Assembly (NCBI GenBank): GCA_027574665.1
Contig: CM050659.1
Coordinates: forward strand, 18,205,001-18,269,000
Length of the DNA: 64,000 nt
Direction of reading: 5' to 3'
From: Rhynochetos jubatus
Taxonomy: Eukaryota > Chordata > Aves > Eurypygiformes > Rhynochetidae
Part shown: piece by piece, positions 12,158 through 25,200 of the stretch
How the letters are laid out: the number at the start of each line of letters is the position of its first letter
Numbering within the stretch: the first letter of the stretch is position 1
Notes under the pieces: model-generated
Seen by the model: only the letters and a program-made list of their open reading frames with translations
Database searches by the model: none
Told to the model about the DNA's origin: nothing
Made by a program: the position numbers and the translations under genes

Positions 12158-13690
12158 ATCCCATAAAAATCACAATTTGTCTTTAAGGAAAAGAAAGTAA
12201 TTAAATTAAGAAAGACATGGCTCCGTGTCACATGAAATACACTCTCAGGTGATGTATCTGTCGCTTTTGAGATTTAAAAAATCTTTTTAGATTTAGAAAA
12301 AAAAATCCCCAACCTGAAAAATTAGGGTCTGCTTTCGGAGCTCATCCTAAATCATCACCTTTTTTCTGGAGTCTAACCATCGGGTTTGTGACATCCCAGG
12401 GACGCATCTGAACAAGGTTCCAGGTTCCATCCCGCTCTCCAGGGGAACAAGCCGCCCTGCTCCCGCGTTGGGCTGGCAGGGAACGCAGCCGGCACCGGCT
12501 CCACGGCGGCGTACAGCCAGCACAATTCTTTCTTTGTTCACCCCGTGTTAGCGGGAGCTGGCACGCCCCAAAACCAGATTTAAAAAGCAAGTTAATCTGA
12601 GCCTTGCCATGCCGGCCACTGGAGGCTACATCACCTTCCCCAGCATCAGAACACAAGCCTTGGTGCACTGGCTACACATCTCCCGTGGAACACGAGCTCC
12701 GTTAGCAAACACCAGCTCTGTCACAGTGTCCGGGAGGAAGCTGGCTGCACTGTCGGTGCCGAACCGCCCGGTTCGTATGGTGCTGTGCAAGACCTTGCCT
12801 AGGATGTGCTTTTTTGTGTTGGAGCCGGGCCTCACGCGACGGTTAGGCTGGCAAAGCACCGCTGACGCTCCTTCAGCTGCGTAAGGGAGGCTGGGAGCCA
12901 GCCTGTGCAGCAGCTGGGCTCGGCTGGCTCCCGCAAACTGCCCACGTCCGGGCTGCACAGCGAGACACCTCCGGAAGCGGCAACCCAAACCAGCACGGGG
13001 ATGTGAGCAGTAAAATGCTGGCTCATCCCCGCATTATAAACCGCTCAGCTCGCTCACAAAACCAGACAAGCACGACTTAAGCCAAAGGATTCCTAGGGCA
13101 GCTCCACCAAAGCGTGTCACGGAATTAGCTGCGTGTAGGGCTGCTTTGTACTGACACGCTTCTTAGCCAGGCTGGCCTCGAGGAAACGCACGGAAACAAC
13201 AGCCAAGCCATACGGGATCACGCTGGCTTCTCAGTTCTTCCCTAATGGCAGATCCATAGCTACTGGGGCCAGAATAGGCGATTACAACCATTTCGGCTGA
13301 GCTTTCATTTAGGAATCGGGAAATCCCAGAAGGGGCCGAGATCAACCGTTATTCAGAAAGGATTAGAACAATTTAGGGAAAAAAAAGAAACCCAACCAAA
13401 TCAGGAAGATCTGGCTGGCAGTCTGCCAAGCGCACACCTCTGCTGCAGACACTTGCGGGTGCCTTGGCGTCCTTTAACCCTGAAAAATAAACGAGTGCCT
13501 TCAAAGCAGACACTGTGGGCCTCTCTACGTCACTGTCTAAAGTATTCTGTGCGCTGTACGCGTGAAAAACGGTACTAACAGCGACTCACCCGTCTGGCTG
13601 CGCTGTACCGAGCCAGAGAGTAACAGCCGAGTATTTCTTACTAAGCACAGAGGTCAAAACTTAAATTGCATAATACATACTTTCTTGTTG
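12158..13690. other. RNF128 intron between LTR/palindrome and CR1, nothing recognised
   Basis: This is non-coding sequence within the same RNF128 intron. Short open frames on both strands carry no recognisable motifs. I see no RNA gene or repeat family. Confidence 0.5.
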
Positions 13691-13840
13691 ATGCCCCATC
13701 CCTGGGAGTGTCCAAGGCCAGGCTGGATGAGGCTTGGAGCAACCTGGGCTAGTGGAGGGTGTCCCTGCCCATGGCAGGGGGGTTGGGACTGGATGATCTT
13801 TAAGGTCCCTTCCAACCCAAACCAGTCTGTGATACTTTTT
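13691..13840 (+). mobile_element. CR1 retroposon 3' tail
   Basis: The sequence matches the terminal part of avian CR1 LINEs: GATGCCCCATCCCTGGGAGT, GCCAGGCTGGATGAGGCTTG, CCCTGCCCATGGCAGGGGGG and the 3' end TCCAACCCAAACCAGTCTGT. It is a 5'-truncated insertion, as is normal for CR1. It lies about 105 bases downstream of the RNF128 exon 1B splice donor, in antisense orientation to the gene. Confidence 0.93.
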
Positions 13841-13945
13841 CCCATTTAATTTCTCAATCAAAGCAACAATGACCCCCAAACACAAGCGCCTCCCGATAGC
13901 CCGCTGGCTGCCCTGGACCCATCGTCTTCCCGCCGCGATGCTCAC

Positions 13946-14351
13946 CCAGATGCGACATCAGGACGGTGCCTCTGCCTTTGTCCAGCGCGTTGTAGATCAC
14001 CGCTGCTGCCGCACCCCTTCTGGCTGCCACCTTAATTTTTTCAGCAAAACTGCAGTTGCCTCTCTCCATCAGCGCTATCCAGGGCGGTTTCGTGACGGTG
14101 AACCGGGTATTTGCGTCGCAGGCTTGACGACTGGCAGATTGCGGGATGCCCACGAGCCCCTGAGCGCTGAGCAGGGGGGAGTTTAATCCGTACAGGCCAC
14201 ATTCGCACTGCTCGGACACGGACCTGTTGCTGGTGCTGTTGAAATAGTACAAACTGACAGAGGCGCTCACGGAAAACATCTCTGCCGTCTGGAAGGAGGT
14301 AATAACAACAGCCACGAGGCAGAAAACCCGGGCTTCATGTGCTTGCTTCAT
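13946..14351 (-). CDS. RNF128: RNF128 (GRAIL) alternative first coding exon 1B, short isoform
   Basis: This is a second RNF128 first exon, about 12 kb upstream of exon 1A. It encodes 135 residues plus one base: an N-terminal hydrophobic signal (FCLVAVVITSF) and the bulk of a PA domain. It is clearly different from exon 1A and matches the alternative mammalian isoform with its CECGLYGL, GIPQSASRQACDANT and PWIALMERGNCSFAEKI blocks. Sequons are NST, NRS and NCS. It ends in phase 1 at a GTGAGC donor, like exon 1A, so either exon can join the same exon 2. The ATG at 14351 (G at -3) was chosen because it sits just before the signal peptide and agrees with the family. An independent retrocopy is unlikely because the frame stops being RNF128-like exactly at a consensus donor. 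Confidence 0.9.
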
Positions 14352-14784
14352 CGCTTATTCGTATAAGCACAAACCACGGACGTCTACCGGTATTTTCGGC
14401 GGGCGGTAGCTATCGTTACCCCACAGCCTGCCGAGGAGTGTGAAATTTCAGTCCCAACGGGAACTCGACACCACTCAGGTAAGTCCTGGAGGTGTCGGAG
14501 CTTGTCGGGAGAGGGGGCTGGGACGGGACAGAAGTGACACCCCTGCCTGCTGAGCAGGGCTGCGGAGTGAGCGACCTTCGGCCCCAACCTTCTGCCTCTT
14601 TTTCAACAGGCGTCGTCCGCTCCCTCCTCCTCTCCCACTCCTGCACAAATTCTGCCTTTGATGATGCTTCCTGAGGGATCGCTCAAGCCCTCTGCCCCCG
14701 AGCGCCGCTTCAGGGGCCCAGGCGGTGTAAGCTCAGGATTATTACCTCATAATGCAGTGACACGTTACGCAGTGACAGAGGGAG

Positions 14785-15590
14785 GGCAGTACAAGACTGG
14801 CCTGTGCCAACCCCATGGAGTTCAACAGGCCAAGTGCAGGGTCCTGCACATGGGTCAGGGCACTCCCAGCACAGGTCCAGGCTGGGTGGAGAACAGATCG
14901 ACAGCAGCCCTGAGGAGAAGGACTTGGGGGTGCTGGGGAATGAAAAGCTGGGCATGAGCCGGCAGTGTGCGCTGGCAGCCCAGAAAGTGAACCGTATCCA
15001 GGGCTGTATCCACAGCAGCGTGGCCAGCAGGGCGAGGGGATTCTCCCCCTCTACTCTGCTCTTGTGAGACCCCCCCCTTGAGTACTGTGTCCAGCTGTGG
15101 AGCCCTCAGCATAAGGATATAGACTGGTTGGAAAGAGTCCAGAGGAGGCCACGGAGATGCTCAGAGGGCTGGAGCCCCTCTGCCATGGGGACAGGCTGAG
15201 AGAGTTGGGTTTGTTCAGCCTGGAGAAGGGAAGGCTCTGGGGAAACCTTATAGCACCTTCCAGCGCCTGAAGGGGCTGCAAGGAAGCTGGGGGGGGGTGT
15301 CTTCTTACAAGGGTCTGTAGACAGGACAAGGGGTAACAGGTTTAAACTGAAAGCGGGGAGATTTAGATTGGACATCAAGAAGAAATTCTTCCCGGAGAGG
15401 GTGGGGAGGCCCTGGGACAGGTTGCCCAGAGAAGCTGTGGATGCCCCATCCCTGGAAGTGTCCAAGGCCAGGCTGGATGAGGCTTGGAGCAACCTGGGCT
15501 GGTGGAGGGTGTCCCTGCCCATGGCAGGGGGGTTGGAACTAGATGGTCTTTAAGGTCCCTTTCAACCCAAACCGTTCTGTGATTCTAAAA
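14785..15590 (+). mobile_element. CR1 retroposon fragment with degenerate ORF2 end and 3' UTR
   Basis: This is a long CR1 3' portion. Its left half retains the C-terminal region of the CR1 ORF2 polyprotein (SSPEEKDLGVL, MSRQCALAAQKVNRI, SSVASRARG), broken soon after by frame changes. Its right half is the CR1 3' UTR, ending GTCCCTTTCAACCCAAACCG and TTCTGTGATTCTA. The left boundary is approximate. It lies about 430 bases upstream of the RNF128 exon 1B start codon, antisense to the gene, so it may overlap or border that promoter. Confidence 0.93.
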
Positions 15591-18500
15591 ATCACCCACC
15601 TTACAGACTAAACCAAGTCATTTCCCACATTTCTCCTTTCTGTCACCTGCTCCTGTCCGCTCCAGCTTGTTCTGGTGTTGTAATGAGCTGATTTCAACAT
15701 CGATTCATACCAATGCAAGAGAAGCAGGATCACCTAAACCGATCACAGAAGCAAAGTACCTCTTTCAGCCCATTTTCACGCCCTAGCTCACTGTCCAGAC
15801 TCAGAGAGGTCGGGACAGTTATCACACAACTCTCCAGTACTGGAGGTAGGCCCTACAGATTCTTTCTCTGGATTCAGTCAGCGTTGCATTCCATAGCAAT
15901 TGCAACTATCAACTCGTTTTCTTGTATCAGAACAGAAAAATGAAAACCTTACGTCACAACCCTTCAGTCTGTAGCGAAAACGAGGGGCAGATTGTAAAGC
16001 CATCAAGACCTTTTTCCCGTTTTTCCACACAGGCCGTGCTGCATGCAGCGTGGAAAGCCAAGAGAAGCTGCAGTTGGCAGCATGTATTTTGATAGAAGCT
16101 CAACCTAGTTCTCCTGTAAAGATTCTTTTTAAAGAATAAACATGAGATTCTTGGAAAACTGACACAGGTTCCAGAAGAGAAAATAAAATGGAAATGGAAA
16201 GAAATATCCCAGACATTTACATATATTAATTCATTTATTTATATTCTCCAGTTTTCAGCGGTGCACTAGTTCTACATCACATTAATTCAATACTCATCTT
16301 ACCTCTAAGATCTAGGACTCAGCAAGTTGCACACTCAAAAGTACCATCAGCTACCTACAGTTTACCTTCCTCTGATCTTCCGTGAAATTAATGCTGGAAA
16401 CACAAGAAACACGCAAATATAAGAACCGTAGAGCACAGTTCCTCGGTTAGGCATGAATCACACAGGAACGTGCTCGGATAGTATTTTACCTTCAGCAGTG
16501 GCAATACGCAGCAGCAAGAAAGATAATTCCTATGACATTCTGCAGGAGCAAAGATTCCGCGTCTTGGTTTAACACGGCAAAATTAACACCTCTGACAGAC
16601 TCGGGATCAAAAATACATCCTTTTTTATACTTGTGTCAATAAACACCAAGTGAAATAAAACAGCAAGTAGTTTCTTTGCAGAGAGGACCTTCGCCCCACT
16701 GCTACAGTGCTGGTTCGGCAGGGAGGAGGGAGAGCGTATTAACACGGCAACGCTTCAGAAGCCAAAATCAGCGTGTTACGCTCAGTGTCACCTACGGGGA
16801 TGGGGCAAGTGCCTCTACAGAATGACCCAGAGTATTCAAATTCCAAGTCTACCACAGGGATTTAATATTCTCTACTACACACAGGGAGCTTGTGCTTCTA
16901 ACACTGGCTCTTCATTCTGCAAGTCTATCCCTCCTTCCCAGCTTTTGCCACGAAACATTCAGACACCGCTTCTGTAAGTGTCATTCAATTACTTATTTTG
17001 AAGTCCAAAGCGCGTATTATGCACGCTCCACACCATTCTGGTATTCCTTTTAGAGTTAGGAAGTCCTAACAGGGAGGATGAAATGATTAATGCTACGGGT
17101 TTAAAGTGTAGTAAGCAGTGCAAAGCAGCAAACAGCCTCGGCTGCGTTTCTGTTGTGTGGGATGGATGGAGTGGCTAGAGCAACGGAACGGGTGGCTCCG
17201 TGACGGCGCTAGCCACGTCAGTCCTTTTGTACAAAGATAATGACTTTAAAAATTGCTTCTAGAAATAATGGCTTCATTAAAATTAGACTTCGACCTGAAG
17301 TATATCTAAATAAAAAATACTGGCTGACACAGTCAGCATGGCTCAGTTTGGTACCCGAAGTGCTTGTGCTCATCTCTCGCTCTAGAGCAATGGCCTCTCG
17401 TCTTCACATACCCCTAAGCAGCAACATTACACAATGAGATATTGCAAGCAACTCTGCTCTTCTCGGGCTGGTGTGTTTTCATCTGGCCTTCTGCGGCAAG
17501 GTTTCAACTCCTCTGAAAGGCAGGGGTTGACAAACATTGCTCTAGAACTAACACTATGATCCACACAAAATAAAAACATACAATACATAGTCACATTCAA
17601 CTAAATTTTAGTCCCTGTGCAATTTAAGTTAAACTGTCCTCATTAATACCTTTTTAATCTGTAAACCACACTAGAGAGACAGAATAATTGTGTCCGTTTC
17701 TTCAGAACGTTACGTCTTTTTATCTGAAGTTGCCTGGGAACTCGTACTATAATACTGTTACCTTTCTCCTTCAATTACCATACATGAAGTCAGGGTTCAG
17801 AATTCAGAGTACTTGAAGACAAAAGTCCTCTGTCACCAGGGCAGACAAGTGAGCTAATAGTTGGAAGAGATAGTCCCCAACGCCCAACAGGCTGCTAAAA
17901 TGTGCCTAGCAGTTTTCCGCAGAAGAATAAATCTCTTCCTATAAATTAACTCTGTGGGCTTTGGTCAATAACGGTGCAAGTTCATTGGCAAGCTTCCATA
18001 ACGCAGTAATTTCTTCTCAAGGAACTGAACTGAGACCAGCATGTCACACGGACAAGCTGTCAAATGGGAATGTCATTTAGCTCCTGCTCGGGAATACTTT
18101 CCTAAGGATCCAGTTGTATACATGACTTGAGGCATGGGAGGAAAAAGCGGGACTCGGTGCTGGACTCAGCAGAGGCCTGCTGCTACTTAGTACGCAGCAA
18201 CAAGTTGAGAGAATTGTAGTCTTTCGCTATTATGGAAGTAGCAGCTTCTCGCAGGGGCCGAGCTCCTTCATGTACTCAGAATACAGCTTGACTCAGGGGG
18301 ACAGTGTGATCAACAAAGGGAAACCTAATGGTGTGACAAACTGTGTATCCTGCCATGCTCAGCACTCCTTAAAGACAGTTTTCCTCTTGCAAAGCTAGAA
18401 GCAAGTTCCTCTAACAAAGTTTGGTCTTCAAAATATTTCATTATTATTTTAATAATAAATAAAATATGTTAAAAAATACTGGGTGCTACACTCGCTACCC

Positions 18501-19089
18501 AACGTTGTATATACAAAAGCAGACAGATAAAATAAACAGCAGTTGACCTTGATCAGGTACAAAGAACTGTAAGAGGCTTCTTGAATGACTGAGTCCAGTC
18601 CCCGGTACTAAAGGCACCATGGTATGTGATTCCTTTCACAAACACAGTAAGCTTCAAGCCTGAAGAGCAGTTAGGCTGCTAACTGCTAAATCATTCTGAT
18701 TTCCAGCCTAAATTTATACCACAGCCAGTTAATTCTGTTGCGAGCGTTGCCTCTGACACTGGGAGAGCCTGCCTCTCTTCTCAGTTCTCACCTGGACACA
18801 TACATTCCCTGTGTATGTATGTGCACAGGCAGAGAAAGAGAGATGACAATCACACTCCTTGGTCTCCCATCAGAAGATAAGCTCACTGTATTCCCTAGTC
18901 ATCCTTCTTGACCATAAGCGACCAAGACACCGTATAATCTGTTTCAAGACTGCCGAAAAATCAAGGCAACCATCGGCCTCGCTTGCACAGATGACCATTA
19001 CAATTGCTCTAAGAATCCTGATTTTATGTTTGTGTCTGCTAGTTCTAGAAAAGTGCAATGTGTAGAGGGTGTATTCAAGTTACAGCAAT
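15591..19089. other. RNF128-RADX interval; possible RADX 3' UTR
   Basis: There is no coding segment or recognisable repeat here. The stretch is moderately AT-rich with few long open frames. It begins beyond a candidate poly(A) signal close to the RADX stop. It could include a longer RADX 3' UTR, since another AATAAA on the minus strand occurs near 16235 (AAATAAATG context). Sequence alone cannot tell UTR from intergenic DNA. Confidence 0.45.
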
Positions 19090-19095
19090 TTTATT
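19090..19095 (-). promoter_or_regulatory. Candidate RADX poly(A) signal
   Basis: AATAAA on the minus strand, about 45 bases after the RADX stop codon. This would give a very short 3' UTR, so a more distal signal may be used instead or as well. Confidence 0.4.
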
Positions 19096-19139
19096 TCCCT
19101 CCTTTTGAACAATATAGATTTGAAAAATAAGTTATTAAA

Positions 19140-19285
19140 TTACACTGGATCCAGCACGCCAGGATCCACGGTCCTGTAGATTTTGCTGAGAAAGACTTCC
19201 ACCTTATCGTCACCCAAGTGACAGACGTCCAAGATGCAGACAACATGTTTGCCGTCTAGATCCATCGCTGCTTTTACAACTTCAC
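19140..19285 (-). CDS. RADX: RADX exon 14 (last coding exon)
   Basis: Encodes about residues 807-854, [20 protein letters not shown] through [12 protein letters not shown] to the stop TAA at 19142-19140. The acceptor is CTCTAG at its right edge. It matches the C terminus of mammalian RADX, with a slightly different tail. Confidence 0.95.
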
Positions 19286-22200
19286 CTAGAGGTTAAGAAA
19301 AGGTGTTGTAACATACAGAGGAGAAAAGCACACTACATTGCTTGCCACGTAGTAATGTGCGTACGCTCAGCTTCCAGTGAAAACCTCACTCTAACTATCA
19401 AATACTGGCCTGCTGGGAGAGGGTGTTTTTGGGGGGAGGTAGAATTTATGAGTAAATTCAGTCACTAGAAATGACAGGGTAAGAACTTAGATATGGAAGA
19501 GCTGAAATATGCGTTACTTAACCATTAGTGATTCTCAGATTTCACAGTATTATTCAAGGAAAAGTAAAGATGTATTTAAATAAAATCAGGTCTGTCTATA
19601 TACACACATGTGCAGGAAAGCACGATGCTTATACAGCACTTTGCAGTGTGATAGGTATTACTAGCGTTCACCCTATTTGTTGTGAGGTGCCAGTAATTAG
19701 AAGCATCACCTGAAGGCAAATAGCAAGATAGGAGGCAAATGCTTCCGTTTATAGGCGCCGTAGGTTGCGTTAAAGCAGCTGTCCCAAGTGGCATCAGTGA
19801 ACTGGATTGACTGACAGTTGTTCCACTCTACTCCAAAGTAGATCCGGCCAAATACTCACACGTTCAGCCACACACAGACTCCTGTGTCAGTATAATTTTG
19901 CATTAGCAAATACTGTCTAGGTCACTTAGGAGTTTGCTGTTTGGCTGTTAAAATACTATCTTCAGAGTAGGAGAACAGCTCCCATAAAAAGTGCCTTGAA
20001 GGTTCACTTTTACATCTGTTTACTACAGCGTTCACACAGAATTCACGTATCTTTCACTGAAGGGGTGAACAGCCCCTGACCTACAGCAGAGATTTCTATA
20101 GAGGATTAACTCTTGCACTGAAGACAAAACAAGAAATGATACATGAGTAACGTCAGTGAAAGCCAGTCTCACTTGAAAGCCTTCCGTTGCTAGCGGCCTT
20201 CTGCTGACACGCGGACACGCAACTCATACAAGACAGTAATGCGTCATTTTGAATGTCTGCTAGCTGAAACAGGTGGGGATCTTCAGGACAAAACAGTGGA
20301 AGAAATGCAACATCCATTGCTACGTCGTGGTTTATACCTGTTGAAAAGAATACTTAAGTTAGCAGAAAGCTTCACCTTCAGCTCGTTAGCAATGTCACGC
20401 ATCGTTGTTTTCTTAAATACAAGCCATTGCAGGCTGAACACTGATTTTTATTTTCTTGCTCTTTGCTCATTCATTAAGAACTGATGTCTAGACCCACGTT
20501 TCAATATATGTGTTTATTTATACAGAAGCACATTCTAGTTCATACGATGCTCTAGCATACTATGATTTAAGGCTAACAATGCTGTTAGCTCAGAAAATAT
20601 TAAACCAACATGGAAGCCATTTCACACTCCTTTTTATCTCTGCTACCAGGGCAGAGAAATTAATCTTACAACCAGCTTACCCGTGCGGTATGCGGTGCAG
20701 TACTTGAGCTACTTCCCTCTTGTATGTTATAAGTCCCAGGATTCTACTGACTGTAAATATTCAAACACCTTCTCTCACTTTATGGCTAAAATACAGCCTT
20801 AAATTTTCTAGCATGGAAGGAAGGCACTTCAGGAGCAACAGTACTCAAAAAACAACTCAGAATAAAGCTCAAAAGAAGCATTTATAGTTGTCCTTTTCGC
20901 TTTAAGAACACTAGCTGGTTTCTGACGGATACCTCTCCAGCAGGAAAGTCAGCCGACGATCAAGTGCAGTTGAATAATTTACCTGATTATCTCAGACTGG
21001 TTGAACTAGTGAACAGGACCTACCTCCAGCTGTACTAATCAATAGCTTAAGGACCACACACATTCTTCAAATGACACAAATAAACCTATACATGAAATCG
21101 TAATTATATGACAAGTGATACTAGAAACAAGATAGTAATTTCACTTAAAGGTATTCGTAATGAGAAGTCAGCTTTCTGTTAAAAAATTATCCTAAATCAT
21201 GACTCTAATACAAATCTAAAATGCCAATAATTTTTTTTTTTAGTATTCAAGAAATACTCAGAATCAACTGATTACTTTAGAGAAATCCGTTCAGTTTGCG
21301 ATGAACCTTCAAGTGAGTCTCAAGGTAACGTAGCAAAGAACTAAGATCTCACACTGCTTTTGCTTAATCTTTTTTTGAAGCTGGAACCGAACACTTACCC
21401 AGAACTGTCACTTCGTAATACCCAAGGCCAGTAGCGCTTTTAAACTCACTGATATTTTTGTCTGCTCGGGTTTCTTTCGGCTGGTGCACTGCTGCATGAA
21501 GGTTGTACTGTTGCATAAGTAAGTCTTTGTGCACATAATCAAATTTACGTGGGATGCTTTCTGGGAAAATTGTGCCGTGATGCAAGTATTTCATTAACTT
21601 GTCTTTCACTTGTGCCCACAGGTCACTCTGCCAAGAATCCCAGGTTCTTCCAGTCTCTTCAGTCTCCGGTGTATCACTCATTCCTTCCTGGTCTGTTATA
21701 AACACAGAAAATATTTAGTGGCTTATACGCTCATAGAGTCCTATCACTTCTCCGCTAGATGAGAAATACTTTCATTAGGACATTTCAACTCTGAAGACAC
21801 GGCAGATATTCAGAACGCACAAGACAATGAATTAAGCCAGGGTTGGAGCCCGAGTGTACTGGGAACCTTAGAGGCTAGACTTGAAATAATGACTTAGTTC
21901 ATCACACGAAGAGCAGCATCGTGGCTTGTGTTTGGAGCGCAGAGAAGTTGTTTAATCAACAGCCAGAAACCATGAAAACAAGTTTAAAATGGGCAGAAGT
22001 GAAAGTAAACTTCTCCACCCCTTGCACAATATCTAAATGCTTACACTGAGGACTACACTACCGATAACATTTCTTGCTATGCAGTCAATGACAGCCCCGT
22101 TCTTCCCTACTAAATGTAGCTTGAGGATTGCTAATGGTGAAAGCTTATACAACCACCACTTCCAGCTCTGAAGGCAAGTGTTAAACCTCTCCTTTTGAGC

Positions 22201-25200
22201 TTATCAAAAAGCTCATTGCAAAATATTCCCAGTAGAGCTTTCTATCTCCCCCACCTCCTGTGAGACAACTTGCCATCGAGTAGCCACCTGAACCGGGCAT
22301 GTTATCCGCCTGTCATTCCTATTGCTTCAAAGCAGTACGGTGGAGTACATCAGCAGCAGCAGGCTACAGAGAAAACCTGTCGAGGCCATTGCTAAATTAA
22401 GATGAAGTGCTGCCTTGCCAAAATACAAAGGTGAACAACATGACGTATAATATAGCTACACACAGAAGTAAATCGGCAGATGTTAATGCTGGGACAGATG
22501 CTAGTAGGAGGTGAACTTTTAGACAGTTATATGACTCAAAATACATTCAGTCAGCTTTGAAAAGAGGATAACATATCAAAATATTTGCATAAAATAAAAA
22601 ACAGACCAAGCTGCTCAGAATGCCAACTGACAAATTAAGTTTTCTGCCTCCACCCAAAAACAGATATCAAGAAACTAACTGCATGGAATTGCAGGGGAAG
22701 AAAGGAAAATAAAAATTAACTTAGAAAAATCCCTAAATTAAACACAGGGATGTGACCGAGCAGAATGGCATTGACAAGACGCTGCCACAGCGGCTCCCTA
22801 GAGGCTGATGCAGCCAGTGGTAGAGAAGAGCTCTCTTGACAAGCAAAGGTTCTAAGGGTGTCTTTGTTGCCTGCTTTGGACCGGAAGAAGTAGGCTTAAG
22901 CCTCCTGAGGTTAATATCACAACTATTTGCAACGTACCTGTGCAGTGCTGTGAACTGTCTGATACAGCCTGTTCATCTTTATCTTGCGCAACATCTTCAT
23001 GGTGAAATTCGTCCAAGCTATAAAAAGAAAGTTATAGTATATGTATGTTTAAAACCTATTTAACCTCAGACACTACGCAGCAAAAGTTCAAACCATGACA
23101 GATCTCTAGTGATAACTGACACAAGCTCGAGTGAGTAAGCTGTAGTACCTGGTTTCATATCATGAGAATTGTAATACAGCAGCTTGACGAAACAACCTGC
23201 TACGCTCAGTAAATCAGTTTTGAAGACCTTAGGAGAACTGCTGTGCTACTTTGCTTTATGGCAGTATTTTATGCTCAAAGCCCAGAGTTTGTTGCCCTCT
23301 ACTGTGCACACACGGAAATAGCACGTGTGACACCAATGCTGAACATGACAGGGCGCCAACAGGGTTATGGCTTGGCTCTAGGAGGGTTTCACAGGATGCT
23401 GCTGCATTCGTGCCAGCACCCTGCAGCAGCAAAAACAGCACATGGGTGGAACCGTGTCATCACTCCAGAATCCAAACTGATAGAGGAATTGCAAATACAT
23501 ATTCTCCTCTGGACATACTATCCTGTTGTAACAAGCAGTTCGATCAAGCAAACTAGATTTTTGTTATACTTTCGCTTTTAACGATGACATTTTGAATTAA
23601 CGGTAAGCAACTATTCTCTAGCAATCTCTCAGGCATTACCTAGGACATTATGCTGGGTACAAAATGCAACACATACCCTGCAGCCACAACACGGTAAAAT
23701 GAGCTCTCAGATCCACTTCTTCCTTACGTCTTTTCTCCACTCCTCTTACTATGAACTCACCATGGTGTGTGAATAAGCTTAGGAGAAAGACTATCTTGAT
23801 TACCTTGCACCACAAACAACTGAGACACGGGCAAGAGTTCGCTAAATACCATTACAATTCCAGATGACCAAAGTAGTTTACTAGTAAAATATTTTAAGTG
23901 CAAATACACAGGGACAATACACAGGCAGTGAAACAGGAATCAAAGACGAACAGGCTGTTTAGTGGGACGTTCTGTATTTCAGCCGTAAGGATTTACAGGG
24001 TTTGTTCCATTTCTTCCCATTTCATACTAGAACGTATCTTGAAAAGTTCACATCAGTATTTCATACAAATGGAAAAAAAACTAAACCCCAGTGAACAGAT
24101 CAAAGGAAATACATTGTGTTTTTTGAGAATGCGGTACATTTTATGAAATGCACTATCCTCACGGCGTGGGCTAAGCGCTGGAGTGACCTTCGTGTGATCT
24201 CCAGCTCTGGGCACAAAAGAATCCCCACTTAAGCAGCACACACTGTGCAACTGAGGTTTCAGCCACCTAGATTTGTAAACAAAAAACCAGCTGCCACATA
24301 GAGAACTTTAAACCAGCATGGCCCCTACTTGCTTCCCACCACCCACCCAAGCTTCTGGGCAGAGCTGTATGGAAAATGTTGGTAAATGAAAAGTTTTTGT
24401 GTGTTTCTATGTGACTTTGTAGTCCAAAGCATTTTTCACATTTCTGAGGTCCGTGGCAACCTCAGAAAGATACATGCACGATGTCAGCTTCAAGTTTATG
24501 CAGTGGTGTTTTTCTTTCCTGATGAAAGGTAGCAAAGTTCGTCTCTTTCTAAAATGATAATTCAGTAATTGCACTGTGCTTCCTATGGTATTATTCCTAG
24601 ATAAAAGAATGTTTCCATGAAAACAGTATGTTATGAAGAATTAATTCCTTTCACAAGAGCTATCATGGAACATAATTCCTGTGTATGCATAACAATAAAT
24701 TAAACATTTACACACCAGCTATATCAATACATTTTCAAGCCATTAGAAGAAATTTTCAAAAGGAGTCTAATTAAAAATTTACACCTACTAAACTAATTCT
24801 CAGTTTCAAGACTCGGACTTCTCAAGAGACATGAGCATTCAGCACAGCGTTAGCAAAGGGTTGATCAGAGATCGATGTGTCAGGTTAGCTACAGGCCAAC
24901 TTCCCTCTTTGTTAAGGCAGAGGAGTAAACCAAGTCATACTACTGACAAGTTGATGCTGTGGAAACGGTTTTTTCTTCTTTTAAAACAGTCTAGTTTTGG
25001 AGGTGAATAGGCTCTGATTTAGAGCTAGTAGAGCCTCTGAAAAATATAAAAATAACTTGTCATAATTTTCCCCACTTCTTTCACCGATCTGTAGCTGGGA
25101 TGATTTCCCCTACCTGCCCACGTTATTCCTACAGGGCTGCTTTGTGCTGGGTGTCTGTACAGCGTAACTTAAGCTGGGTGTGTAGAGGTTTCCCTTACAA

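Noticed and set aside
13946-14351. Exon 1B as a separate RNF128-like gene or retrocopy
   Set aside because: RNF128 similarity stops exactly at a consensus donor in the same phase as exon 1A, and no transmembrane or RING sequence follows.
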